Of a stretch of DNA of 64,000 bases, positions 14,201 through 24,842 are shown one piece after another (position 1 is the first letter of the stretch; the number at the start of each line of letters is the position of its first letter). The notes under the pieces were generated by a model, which was given only the letters and a program-made list of their open reading frames with translations, was not told where the DNA came from and ran no database searches. The stretch is from Apostichopus japonicus. Taxonomy: Eukaryota; Echinodermata; Holothuroidea; Aspidochirotida; Stichopodidae. The stretch lies in contig NC_092577.1 in assembly GCF_037975245.1 (NCBI RefSeq), forward strand, positions 35,456,898-35,520,897. The letters run 5' to 3'. Position numbers and translations under genes: made by a program.

Positions 14201-17200
14201 TTTTGATAAGCTGAGTTGCCACTGATGACGTCATTAAGCTCAGCTGTTGCCAGATGCATAAATATAGCGAAATATCACAAAGTTGAAAAATAAATATCTT
14301 TGTCATATCAAGTGCTATGAAGATGTGGTTTGGACCTACATATGCAGGAAAAGTTCAACATTTTTAAAAATCATATTCAATGCAGACAACAGAATGTGAC
14401 TTTAAAGCAAACCGTGAGTTATGGCTTTTATTCAGTATAAAAATAAAAATAAAATAAAACTGTTAGCAAAATGCTTATCCACTAGAGAGCCTGTGTAGGA
14501 GAATATGTAAAAGTAAGTTGGCCTGACGTTTCGATCCTAGCAGGATCTTCTTCAAAGGCTAAATGACAAATAACAGTAACAGAAGGGACAAAAACACGCA
14601 CAGAATACAGACAGGTTAAATGAGCATGGTGAACACAAAGAGATAGATGTAAGGGGATTAGTAGACAAGGGATGGAGAGAAGAAAGAAAGAAACCAACAG
14701 GGGAAGAGGAGAGGTGGGCTTTTATTCAGTGACGAACATTTGGAACGTTGTAGATAAATGAGATGAGATACATGAAAAAGATAAAATGGTTGTTTAGAGA
14801 GACAAAAACAATTTTCAAATCAATTGGCCATAGTGAACGTCAGTGACTGTTGCCAGATGCCTTTTTTTTGTGCAAAAGTATCACCATTTTTTGGCAAAAT
14901 CTATATTCGTGGCCATACAAAATGCTATGAGGATGTGGATGTGACCCACAGATACAGAAAACATTCCAACAATTTCGAGAGGCACTCAACCTATAATGCC
15001 TCAACATTTATTCAAATTGATGTTCCACAAATTCATATATAAGTCAAATGAATATTTTGATATTTGTTTAATCAAATTCAAATTGTTTTTTTTTGTTTTC
15101 ATAATGTAGTGCAGATGAATTAACATACATTGTTTAGAGTTTTAAAGATGATTTTGGATTTCAGATATTCTTTTTATTCTTCATATTTCCTCCATTATCT
15201 GCAGAGCTGATGGTTTTAGAAATATTTGATACTCAAGACGTTGTCCTGCAGGATAAAGTTATAAAACTAAATAAGAAACACGAGGCTGAAATGCTGGATG
15301 TCAAGAAAAAACAATGGGTAAGACTTGTTTAATATATGGCCTTAACAATAGCATGTATTGTGTTAGTCACAGAGTAAAAAGAATAAAAAACAACAAGTAT
15401 TGTGTTATTTACAGAGTTAAAAACACAATAACAAGTACTGTGTTAGTCACAGAATAAATTAGCCATAACAAGTATCGTGTTAATCACAGAGCAAACAACA
15501 ATAACAAGTATTGTGTTATTCACAGAGTAAACAACAATTTCAAGTGTTGTGTTATTCTTGTTATCAATGAGTATGCTAGTCTTGTGTTTTATAGTCAAAG
15601 TATAATAAGTATCGTGTTATTCACAGAAAAAACAATGGGTATGAAAGCATTGTGTTATTCATGACAAAAGTAATATCAAATATTGTGTTCTTCATGAAAG
15701 AAACAATGAGTGATAATTGTAGTATCCATAGTAAAAACAATAACAATTGGTGTGTTATTTATGGAAAAAACAAAGGGTTATGTAATGCATTCTTCTTGAA
15801 AAATGAACAATGGAAAATTGTTGGTCATAGAAAAGGCAGTAGGTTTTATTATTCATGGCCCAAAAACAACTGGTAAGTGTTGTATAATTAATTAATGGAA
15901 AAGCAATCAGTGTTGGGTAAACTTTGGTTATTCAATGAAAAATACAATGGGAAAGTGTTGTGTTGTGTGGTATTAAAGGCAGTGTGGTGATATTTACATC
16001 ATTATCTTATTCCACATTTAGCTGTGAGTGGCAGGCATACGGATTTGAACAAGTAAAATTGATCTTCTTGATTATCGGATTATCGTCTAGGTTACACAAA
16101 TATACCTCCAAGACAGTCGGACAGGAGGTTCGTATATTCCAACTCGTGAATTGACTTGCCCAAGTCTGACCCGGTGACTGTGGTCAGTTCCAAAGGGAAG
16201 CATGATGCGTTAAGAAGAAGTCAAAATGCTGGGCCTGGCCGATTATAAAACATTTGGTCCCATAATCAACCGATGGGCCTGACTTGTTCTCTTTATATAT
16301 TCTTTCTTGCAGTGTGCCTTTTGCCAAAAGGAGTCGGTATTCTTCTGTTGTTGGAACACAAGTTACTGCGATTATCCTTGTCAACAGAAACATTGGGCTC
16401 AGCATCAGAGGGTCTGTCAACAGGCTGCCAATGCCTGCTCCTCCTCCTCTGGGACCGTGCCTTCCGTCACCATGGCAACCACCTCAGGCGTAAATAACTT
16501 GTCACATCTGGTTAGTTTTCAGACGGTGAAACACCGTCTTTTCCCGTACACTGTTCACGAGAAACCGAAAAGAAAAAAAAATATGTTGATCACTTTTGTA
16601 AATATCGTAATTTGCTTCATATCCTGTAAGTGTCACTTCTACAATTGAGTATGGTATCGCCAAAATGGTGGCGGATTTGAGAGTTATGTATGGTACCGCC
16701 AAATGGTGGCAGATTTGAGAGGCAAGTATTGTACCGCCAAATGGTGGCAGATTTGAGAGTTAAGTATGGTACCGCCAAATGGTGGCAGATTTGAGAGGCA
16801 AGTATGGTACCGCCAAATGGTGGCAGATTTTAGAGTTAGGTATGGTACCTCCAAATGGTGGCAGATTTGAGGTAGGTATGGTACCGCCAAATGGTGGCAG
16901 ATTTGAGAGGTAGCCAATGTTGACAGCATTGTTGTTTTTTTTCGTTTCCATCCATTTTTGATTAATTTTCAATTCTCTACCTACAGGGCAATCAAAATGT
17001 CAACCCTGCACAGACGATACCAATTGGGCAGGTGGCACAAGGAACACCGAATCAGGTACCCCAGGGACACTCAAATATATCCAACCTCATCCAGTATGTT
17101 CGATTCATGCCCATGCAGTCCAACCAGTTACTACAGAACCTACAAGTGCCCGCCCAAACTAAGCTACCCACCATTCAGATGCCCTCTATGCACCCCTCCC

Positions 17201-17394
17201 TACCAGCCGGTAACCCCATGCCGCCTGTGCAAATGCACACGACACCTCAGCAGCTGAGACCGATCGGTCCACCATTTCCTGCAAACCCTCAGGGTCCCCC
17301 CCAAGCCGGCAACGTGGTCAGGCAAAGAATGCCGAATGGAAACGAAGTGATTCTTCACATACCCCAGAATGTGAGACTGTCCATGCCGACGTAG
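4033..17394 (+). CDS. ZMYND8: ZMYND8-type chromatin reader (PHD-bromodomain-PWWP-MYND), complete, 16 coding exons
   Basis: Nuclear multivalent histone reader; family members bind modified histone H3/H4 tails and recruit co-repressor or DNA-repair complexes. Coding exons: 4033-4271, 4654-4721, 5037-5230, 5650-5802, 6529-6642, 7075-7167, 7654-7741, 8287-8342, 9416-9493, 9722-9781, 10133-10188, 10721-12833, 13123-13285, 15205-15317, 16313-16489, 16987-17394. They sum to 4173 nt, 1390 residues plus stop, and every junction is GT..AG with matching phase. Order: basic N-terminus (1-167), PHD (168-218), bromodomain (about 235-335), zinc segment (336-361), PWWP (from 362), acidic linker, coiled coil (1105-1196), MYND (1197-1231), polar C-tail. 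The [16 protein letters not shown] match favours ZMYND8 over the related ZMYND11. The start at 4033 has context AAAAATGG and an in-frame TGA at 4015-4017. The ATG exon probably begins at 3835, after a strong acceptor, giving about 198 nt of 5' UTR. Confidence 0.93.
5650..5802 (+). CDS. ZMYND8: ZMYND8 exon 4: PHD zinc finger
   Basis: This exon of 51 codons holds the whole PHD finger. The C4HC3 ligands are visible as C175, C178, C187, C190, H195, C198, C214 and C217, including CPRVYH and WFCPEC. In the family the PHD packs with the bromodomain and PWWP to read histone H3. Phase is 0 on both sides, with acceptor TTTTTAACAG and donor GAA|GTAATT. Confidence 0.95.
6529..8342 (+). CDS. ZMYND8: ZMYND8 exons 5-8: bromodomain
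   Basis: Four exons (6529-6642, 7075-7167, 7654-7741, 8287-8342) encode the bromodomain. Visible hallmarks are the ZA-loop region, [12 protein letters not shown] at the end of exon 6, and HNCVIYNG in exon 7, where N315 is the expected acetyl-lysine-binding asparagine. The fold is split by three introns with consistent phases (0, 0, 1). No key residue looks lost, so acetyl-lysine binding should be retained. Confidence 0.93.
7269..7347 (+). repeat. ZMYND8: Two exact copies of a 39-bp G-rich unit (ZMYND8 intron 6)
   Basis: The unit contains ACAGGGGCATTGATTGTGGG followed by a G-rich GTGTGAGG run and is repeated twice head to tail. The G-tracts could form a quadruplex on the sense strand of the transcript. 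Confidence 0.7.
8586..8835 (+). mobile_element. tRNA-derived SINE copy in ZMYND8 intron 8
   Basis: A Pol III A box (TGGCGTAGCGG, 8588-8598) and a B box (GTTCAAACC, 8633-8641) have tRNA-like spacing. They are followed by a non-tRNA body containing TCGGATGGGTAAGC, the kind of tail seen in animal SINEs. The cloverleaf is degenerate, so this is not a functional tRNA gene. The 3' limit is approximate. Confidence 0.6.
8882..9115 (+). repeat. Three tandem copies of a 77-bp unit (ZMYND8 intron 8)
   Basis: The landmark TTTTAGCCTAAGTTTAT recurs at 8919, 8997 and 9073, spacing 78 and 76. Each unit also carries GTAAAC/AACATG and TTAGTGTTAC-like segments. The copies differ by scattered substitutions. Confidence 0.8.
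9416..9493 (+). CDS. ZMYND8: ZMYND8 exon 9: zinc-binding segment between bromodomain and PWWP
   Basis: Exon 9 encodes residues 336-361. It has the paired cysteine motifs CPDC (342/345), C350 and CEPC (358/361), which match the zinc-binding linker that joins bromodomain and PWWP in ZMYND8. Acceptor TCATCTTTAG, donor TGT|GTAAGT, phase 0 on both sides. Confidence 0.9.
9722..10188 (+). CDS. ZMYND8: ZMYND8 exons 10-11: PWWP domain
   Basis: Exons 9722-9781 and 10133-10188 encode the PWWP core. [15 protein letters not shown] carries the family signature (here FWPA at 377-380), followed by the strand RFFGQHD. The domain continues into the next exon ([11 protein letters not shown]). PWWP domains bind methylated histone tails and DNA. 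Confidence 0.93.
9945..10075 (+). repeat. Dispersed repeat, copy A (ZMYND8 intron 10)
   Basis: About 130 bp, beginning GGCGTGAGTTTTTCCGCG and ending in GCAAAGTTCCGTGA plus a T-run. It is clearly homologous to the segment at 13317-13462 in intron 13. Both contain GGGGACAAAAACTATTATC. Class unknown. Confidence 0.75.
10721..12833 (+). CDS. ZMYND8: ZMYND8 exon 12: giant exon, PWWP end plus long acidic linker
   Basis: This 2113-nt exon supplies half of the protein (residues 400-1104). It starts inside the PWWP at an acceptor (TTCTCTTAG) that excludes the upstream part of the open frame beginning at 10605. Early on it has the family-typical YSPFRTPY motif. Most of the rest is low-complexity, rich in E, D, S and K. 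A conserved-looking block near residue 763 ([12 protein letters not shown]) is followed by acidic runs of DSDDDE type. The long antisense frame at 11111-11896 is a shadow of this biased composition. Confidence 0.9.
13123..15317 (+). CDS. ZMYND8: ZMYND8 exons 13-14: coiled coil before MYND
   Basis: Exons 13123-13285 and 15205-15317 encode residues 1105-1196. Heptad-like leucine spacing with charged residues ([20 protein letters not shown]) predicts a coiled coil, as in family members, where it lies just ahead of MYND. Exon 13 uses a weak donor (GTGAAT). Exon 14 ends ...KKKQW, so the tryptophan just before the first MYND cysteine lies on a separate exon from the finger. Confidence 0.88.
13317..13462 (+). 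repeat. Dispersed repeat, copy B (ZMYND8 intron 13)
   Basis: Homologous to the 9945-10075 segment in the same orientation, with about 20 extra nt near its start (after CCGCGAATTC). It is a second insertion of one interspersed family or an old intragenic duplication. No coding capacity is seen. Confidence 0.75.
14437..14716 (-). mobile_element. Short retroelement-like insertion with 14-bp target-site duplication and hammerhead-like core
   Basis: The direct repeat GGCTTTTATTCAGT occurs exactly at 14423-14436 and 14717-14730 and brackets the insert. On the minus strand the insert carries GATCCTGCTAGGATC, a 6-bp stem with a 3-nt loop, followed directly by GAAACGTC and preceded by a TTGAAGA-like box, and it ends in TTTTA repeats. 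This resembles the hammerhead motifs known from Penelope-like elements. The insert is too short to encode a reverse transcriptase. Confidence 0.55.
15330..15960 (+). repeat. Degenerate minisatellite (~40-bp unit) in ZMYND8 intron 14
   Basis: About a dozen diverged units share AAGTATTGTGTTATTCACAG-like sequence and AACAATGGGTA-like segments. One unit (15625-15641) shares 17 identical nt with the end of exon 14 plus its splice donor. Confidence 0.65.
16313..16489 (+). CDS. ZMYND8: ZMYND8 exon 15: MYND zinc finger
   Basis: The exon opens at the first zinc ligand. Visible ligands are C1197, C1200, C1208/C1209, C1215, C1219, H1223, H1227 and C1231, including [16 protein letters not shown] domains bind proline-rich partners such as co-repressors. 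The acceptor is TTCTTGCAG. The end is ambiguous: GGC|GTAAAT at 16489, or CTG|GTTAGT at 16510, which would add seven in-frame residues. Confidence 0.95.
16649..16920 (+). repeat. Seven-copy 38-bp minisatellite in ZMYND8 intron 15
   Basis: The landmark ATGGTGGC recurs at 16665, 16703, 16741, 16779, 16817, 16855 and 16891 (spacing 38, last 36). The unit holds TGGTACCGCCAAATGGTGGC, with short complementary halves. Small reading frames in it are repeat translations, not genes. Confidence 0.9.
16987..17394 (+). CDS. ZMYND8: ZMYND8 exon 16: C-terminal tail and stop
   Basis: The last coding exon encodes about 135 residues rich in Q, N, P and M, without a recognised fold, ending ...NVRLSMPT and TAG at 17392-17394. 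The acceptor is CTACCTACAG and phase 0 joins it to the MYND exon. Confidence 0.88.
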   Translation, partial: GNQNVNPAQTIPIGQVAQGTPNQVPQGHSNISNLIQYVRFMPMQSNQLLQNLQVPAQTKLPTIQMPSMHPSLPAGNPMPPVQMHTTPQQLRPIGPPFPANPQGPPQAGNVVRQRMPNGNEVILHIPQNVRLSMPT

Positions 17395-19728
17395 ATGGCT
17401 GGACGATAGGATGAACAATAGGGTGAACAAGCGAGAGATAAATTAAAAGAAACAGGGTAAGTCAAATGATGTGGAGATTGCTAAAATCATATGAGGTGAA
17501 ACATAGTCACACCTCCTCGTTGGTCATTTTATGAAACAATTATTTGAAGTATTAGCATAATGTAATAACGACTCACTCACTCCCTCTGATTACATAATTG
17601 TCAAGTTTTAAAGGTCAGGAGAGAGAGAAAGAAAATAGCCAATAAATGAATAGACTGGACTATAAATGAAATTAGTTATTCATACTTTATGAAGGAATTC
17701 AGTGGGTGTAATAATTTCCATAATGGTGAAAGGTTGATATCTCACAACTTACAGCTATTCCAAATTATCAGGATAAAATTCAGGCTGTGCCACAGTCCAT
17801 AATATTTTAGAATATGGTAGATATAACTCGCTGTAAACCACTGATTTTGGGAAGCAGTCAAACCTTTAAAAGATGAGATCTCTTAAAACCATACTAACGA
17901 TGATATTTATGCGAGGATTGTTCAAGAAAATTAAAAGGAATATTGATATTCCTATTGCTATGCCCTTTAACAAAGTTACTGTCATCTGTTACAATTTCAA
18001 CCATTTCTGTGACCAAGCTTTTTAACCTTCAAACAAAATCTTATATTAACTTTCCAAGTCCTCTTAACCTAATTCCTTTGTTATTTTGTTTGTTTCTTTT
18101 GTCCCCCATTTTGAGATTACATTACCTTTTGTTGGTCACATCACCAACCTTCATCTTATCAAATTGATAAGTATATTCTGTTTTTTTTTAACTAGTGTTG
18201 CATACCTAGACAAAAGGGACACTTCCTTATCTTTAAAAGAAGGCAAAAAAAAAAAGGCAAAAGATTGACTTTCTTTCTCCATTGTCTTGTCATTTCTTTG
18301 TTCTACATTCAAATTCCAATCCCACAAAAAAGGAATTCAAGAAAAGAGAGAAAAAATTACGAAGTCAGGTCGGTGCCAGGCTGTGACCGACTCCGTAAAG
18401 TACACTTCAAACGAATAAAGAACTCCAAAGATCTCGGATGAAATTCGAGATTTAATTTGTCTGCATTTGTCACGATCATTCGGTTTGTTTATTTGGTTAA
18501 GTTTAATCCAAATAAATGAACGATTGATTCAACACTTAATATCTGATATCTTAAAGCGATATTAAACATTTGAATTTTAATTCAGCCGATCATTCTCCAG
18601 TTGTTAACATAAAATGAAGATAAGCTATTCTACTTAATAAATAGCCGGGGGCTCAGAGCCTGGGGAAAGAGGGGGGTTGGAGGGGAGTTGGAGGGGGGAT
18701 GGACACGGGGAAAGTGTTAAGATCAAAAATTACAAAGTGTTCCTATTTCATAAATTAGAAGTGGCCGTTTTTATTATTCAATGAACAGTTCCATTTTAAA
18801 AGAATGAAGTGTCTTTCCAGAAATATTGACCTTTTGCTCTATTCTCAAGAATATTACGAGGACCAAGGGTCCGGGTGACGAAAGCAAACAAACCAAACTG
18901 ATATTAATTTTAAGGGGGTAAAAAATGTGGAAACTTTTCAAAACATAGTAATAGCTTCATTGTATTAAATTATATTAAATGAAGGGTTCAATAATGAATA
19001 AACCTAGTGAATTGACTGTACTGTTATTGGGCTTGTATGGGATAGCAGCTATTGACAAGTACCTTGTTTTAAAAAAAAAAGGGTTTGGTTCCAAATCGAC
19101 TCGAAAATGTTTGCTTTAATGTAAAAAAGTAAAGAAAAGGCAAGACATGAAGGTTAGTGTTTAAGTAGCATACCCTCACATAAAGTCACTGTGGATCATA
19201 GCAGCCCAGCATTTTCTTCTCCTTACTCAATCTCTTCTCGTCCATTTTCTGTTTGTTTTTATTCGTTCAAATCACTTGAAAACCTTTCCCCTCAATATTA
19301 TGAACAGGTTTTTCATTCTTCCACAGGATGTAAGCATTTTAGCGATGCATATAAAGAGCATCGAGTTTTCTAATTTGTGTGGGTATATTAATCTCGATTG
19401 TTACCGTCACAAGTAAAGCCTAAGAGAGGTTCTCCAAATGTGAAGATGCCGGAGTCCTTGCAATTGCTTTATGTGAAGTGTCTTTACAAGCAACCTGACC
19501 TGTTTTATCTGGTTTCATTTCATGTTTCATTTTGGTCATATTCTTGGGTTGCTATCTGTTCGTGTTCTTCTGTTCAAACATACACAGGACTTTCAAATGT
19601 TTTCTTAAGCCCATTTTTTGTGAATATGACGAGATTTATGGTCAAGCTTGTAACACTGAATATCATTCTCCCGAATGAATATGCATTTGTACTGTTACTA
19701 TAGCAGTCAATTGGGACAATTTGCTTAT
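17395..19728 (+). other. ZMYND8 3' UTR and flank
   Basis: AATAAA hexamers occur after the stop at 17641-17646 and 18414-18419; either could be the polyadenylation signal. Small open frames here lack splice support and any recognisable family. Nothing else is seen apart from G-rich tracts near 18660-18710. Confidence 0.4.
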
Positions 19729-20096
19729 GCTAATACCACTCTGTACTGTCCCCCCACATGATGATTCAAAGCACTCGTACTGGCAGTATGAACAGTTCCT
19801 AATCTTTATCTGATACTAATGCTAATACCACTCTATACTGCCCTTCCATATCATGCTTGAAATCACTCGTACTGACAGTATGAACAGTTCCTAAACTTGA
19901 TCTGATTCTAATGCTAATACCACTCTATACTGTCCTCTCATAACATGCTAGAAAGCACTCGTACTGACAGTATGATTAGTTCCTAAACCTTATCTGATTA
20001 TAATGCTAATACCATTCTGTACTGTCCCCTCATATCATGCTTCAAAGCACTCGTACTGACAGTATGAACAGTTCCTAATCTTTATTTGATAGACAC
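19729..20096 (+). repeat. Four tandem copies of a 92-bp unit
   Basis: GCTAATACC recurs at 19729, 19821, 19913 and 20005, exactly 92 apart. Each unit contains AAGCACTCGTACTGACAGTA and CAGTTCCTAA. Related single copies occur near 25085-25200 and 56640-56790, so this is a dispersed family that expanded locally here. Confidence 0.85.
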
Positions 20097-23000
20097 AGGA
20101 CATTCATACTAAAAGTATGGTGCTTCATAAAGCAGGATTTCACTTGACGTACAAGCACTTCATATCATAAAAAATGGAATTTTGTTATATAACCTATAAA
20201 GGTGCTTTATCCGTGGAATGTTTCTGTTTTCTGTTTACTTTTCTCTGTTGTAACACTTCAAGTGATATGTTCTATTGAATTATTGTGTTTTGCTTTGGTT
20301 TCAAATTTTTTAGTTCATCTTATTACATTTCATTAAACACAACCAATCAGATGGCTGTGAGCAATCAAACATGGAATAGTTTAAGAAAAAATAAAGGCAA
20401 ATGAAAAAGGGGAAATTTTATTTGATATCAAAAAAGTTCATATATATCTCACTTGAGCATTTACTAAGCAAATTATGGCTTGAAGTTGCAGGTGTAAGAA
20501 AATGATTGATTTTACTGCACATCCGGTTAAAATTCATAAAAGTAGAAGAAAAGTTAGGTGCTAAAGTGAGGTAGCACCTTAAATTAGGGTAAACACTTTG
20601 TGCTTCTTACTTAACATCTTCCTTTGTAAACTTTTACAGGGCTACATGAAACCTTTAAGCCGCCATATTTTGCAGGAAGTCATACCAACTTGTATTATTC
20701 TACAGGGAGGATTTGTGAAGACTTATTTATTATAATCAGGGATGGATCTAGGGAGAGGGAAGGGGGGGGGGGCTTGCTGTTCTTCTAAAACATTTTTGGC
20801 AGTCAAAGTAATTTGCTTAAAACAAGATATTGTAATGGAATAATTTATCAAAATTCGCACACACAAAGAAATTCCTTACATTTTACCATTGTTATCTTAT
20901 GCACGGTTGTATCGATGCTCGTCGTGTCCATGCCCAATATTCCAAGAATTGCTGGAACCGCCACTGATAATAACCTTTGACCTAATCTGTCTCCCACCAA
21001 TTATTGTGTTGTTGTACATAATCAGAGTCTCATGTCTATTAATAATAAGTGTAATGTAAGTTGATTGAGGTTGGGCGTCAATAATGATACATCATAAAGA
21101 CCAGTCATTTTGTACATTTGTTACAGTTTGCTTGTATAATTTAGAACACTTATAATTAAAACTTTTGAAAACATCAACCGTGAGAAAGATTTATTTTTAC
21201 TTCCCACCCCTCTCCCACCCCTCTCCCACACCCACCCTGCTCCCTCTCTACACCCATCCCACACTTAATTACGAATATCACTCAAATGGTGAAGGTGTAA
21301 TATCACGTTGCAACATATGAGGAGTACAGGTCGTAAAGGAGGGGAAACTAAGCAGATCAAGTTACTACTGTTAAACTGAGGGCAAGGGAGTACAGGGGGG
21401 GGGGGGAAGACAAGGTTGCAAGGAAATGAAACATGTTAATTTCAACAGAGTGTGGGGGAAATCAAATGACTAACTGACCCGGTGCTGCTACTACCACCTT
21501 CCCCTCCTTCGTTAGCTGTGTGTTGTTCACCCCTGGAAGTATTTTCTTAAACAAGGGGCCTCCTACCCCACCCCGGCCTTTCCCCACCACTTCCATAGCC
21601 GAGTCATTCCAGTTAGTGCATAGTCGAGCTTGTCAAGGGAAGTCTTGAAAGATCATCACACAGCAGTGTTGCCCCCCCCCCCGCTCCCCCACACACCCAA
21701 AGTTAAGCTTGCTTAAAGTTACTAAGATTTGAAACGAATATTTCTGGTACCGCTGAATCTTCTAAATTGTCCCAGATATGAGAAGAACTTAAGTGTTGAG
21801 GATCAGAAAAACGATGCTAAGTCTCCCAAATTTGTTATTTAATTGCTTGTCGGAATTTAAGCAAGAGTGACTATTAATTGACATATTTTGGTCAATGCAT
21901 GATGACCGTCTGGTGACTCCACCTCAACCGTCATAATTGGAGGATATGATAATGATTACTGTGATAAACAACTTCGCCCCAAACAGCTTTGTTTTACCAT
22001 TCGGGAGATACTAAAAGGTTTAATGTTCCTTCACAAACACACATCTTACGACTTGATCAAGTATAAATATAATATCATTTAATCAATTAGGCCTATTCTA
22101 GCAAGAACTTGTGTTATACTCACCCAAGGCAGAATATTTGCAAACTCTATTGTTTTGTTTACCGTAGTTCGTGTTTGTCGCATGTATTTGGACCCTTTCA
22201 CTTGTATTAACGTTTGCTAATAAAATATTAATAATAACAAAAATACACAGAAGAAACCTAGTTACGCCGTGTAAATAACCTTATATCACAAGGTTTCATT
22301 CATATGCTTACCACATCTCAGACTCGTAATGTAAATAGGCCTACCTTCATGAACCATTTACCTGGCTTAATTAAATAGCACACCAATATTTAATATCACA
22401 ACTGAGATGGAATCGCTCCATTCTGCCAGTTGATCCATATTGACTCTGTAGAGGAAATAATGTTAAATATAACAATGGGAGGTTAGTAGTTGCGGGCTGT
22501 AGTATTCTCAAGTTTGGCAAATAGCATGCTAGATTTGTTTCCATAGTCTGAGAGGTAGCCTATACATGTATGTTTTACCAGCACACAGACAACGCACAGA
22601 TTGTCTACGAAGTATATTTTACTTCCAGTGCGTGATTTTCAATCCGTAGCATAACAAGTAACTAGCCTATAGTTTTGGCCGTGTCCTAATACATACCGTT
22701 CGCCGTTAGACAATAGTTTCTGTTAATTCTGTGCAGAAATTTAAGGAGAGATACACCCTATCATCGTCATTGGTTTATGTGATATAGATAACTGTCACTA
22801 AAAACTTTCCCGATCAAACTAAGACAAAGAGATATCACAGATTCTATGTTTCTTTCCTTACAGAGTTGATCAAGTCTAAATATGACATCATCGAGCCACA
22901 GGTCCTTCTAATATATATATATTTATTGATTCGCCCCATATTTCCATGGTTTAACTCATACAACGCTGAAAATCGTGTGACCGCTTGTCAAATGGGTGTA

Positions 23001-24787
23001 TCTTCTACCCCTCCCCTCTTTTCCCCCTTCTGTGACGTAGAGAGTTGGTGAAGGGCAGGAAAGTGTATGGGTGTGGGCAAGCAGGGGAATAGATTGCTGT
23101 CGGCTATGTGATCCAACCGGCGGGGCTGGGGCCTTGAAACAAGTCCGGACGAACCAAACACTTTTCGCGATCAAAGGAATTCGCCGCCTTCGGTACATCA
23201 AGTTAACGGCAACTACTTCGATCGTAGCCCCGCCCCACGCGGCACTGGGGCACCGGTTCCAAGCCGGAATACCAATCGGCCGCTGGTATAGTAGTGAGAA
23301 GGGAGGGGTGTGGGGGGGGGGGTTGAACTGCAGGGGCTGTTGACTGAGATATAATGTTTTGGTTTAATTCTCAAACTGACATTAATAACAGTTTTCGTTC
23401 TATTTGTTACATCAAGAAGAGCACCAAATGATCCACATCACCGCTAGGAAACATCCGTAGAAAATGTACTTCTATCAGTGATGGCTATACGAGTAGGATG
23501 TCTGTTCTTTTGTTCATGGAAATGCACATTCTATGGGATATATCCTTACAATAAAGTCTAACTGTGGTAATTGAGTGAGAAAATTAACTTCCTCATCAAT
23601 ATTCAAATTTGACTACAAGATCAATTGGTGATAGATCAAGTGTCATGGAGATATACTATAGCGCCAGTAGTATAGGTAAGTATGATGTTACATAAGTAAT
23701 TTATGATGCCACGTCACGCTGCCAATACAGGCTGTCAGGTAGGGGCTTATAGGAACCTATATAGGACTTTCTAACCTGGAATGCACTTCACGGCGTTGTT
23801 CATAGATAAGTTATGCTAGGTCTTCCTTTTAATTCGCATAAACTTGGTAAATCCCAAACACTTTGGAGAATAGCCTACACCCCTACAAAAATATTAGACA
23901 CTATACATGAAAATATCCACACTGATCAGCACATAACAAGTCTGCACTATATGTTATAATAACATCTACTATATGTTTGTAGCTCTTGTTTATCGTCTCA
24001 AACATTCCGATGGTTTAGCTGTACCTAAAAAATGGCCAAAATTGGCTAAGGTCATGATTGTGTGGTATCCGCCCTTTTTCAGAACACGTGATACACATTT
24101 AGCATTGTATCATCATGCTCGTATAATCAAGGGCACTGGGGTTGAGGGTAGATAAGATTAGTGTTCGTCCCATGCAGGTTCTAACTTGCCGGGGTGACTT
24201 TTCCTTAATAAAAATATCAGTGCAATACATTGGGACATATACCACCATCACAATACCGGCGTCTATGAACGTATTTTACATGACTTTTCACAATGTAGTA
24301 TATTGGTGATTGAAAGTAAACACTGCTATAATATAAAGTGAGATATAAATGAAGTTACTCTGTCTCCGACAGCGGTAATTAGTTTTCTTGAAAAACCAAC
24401 AAAAGCAAACCAAGGAATTATTATGCCGGTATAATAATGCCTACATTGTTAACATTATCATAGAGAACAACAGACATGTGAGCAAATACAACAGAAGATA
24501 AGAATCTCTCTCCTTTCATGCTTACTTTATTAATTGAATCGAAAAGCTTCAGAGACCAAAAAAATGTGTTGAAACCCTTTTTGGTTCGAAGGAGAACTGA
24601 AATCTATTATCTGATGATCTGTCTTAAAGGGTGTCTTTAATCTCAAAATACTGGTAGACATGACCCTTTACGCGAACAGACCAATTTATTGTACAGGTCT
24701 TCAGGTGCAACATAACAACTTAGTATAGGAATATACAAGACTTGTACTATGGCCTCAAAGAACATGTCTAGAAATGTATTACATATT

Positions 24788-24842
<55 letters not shown>

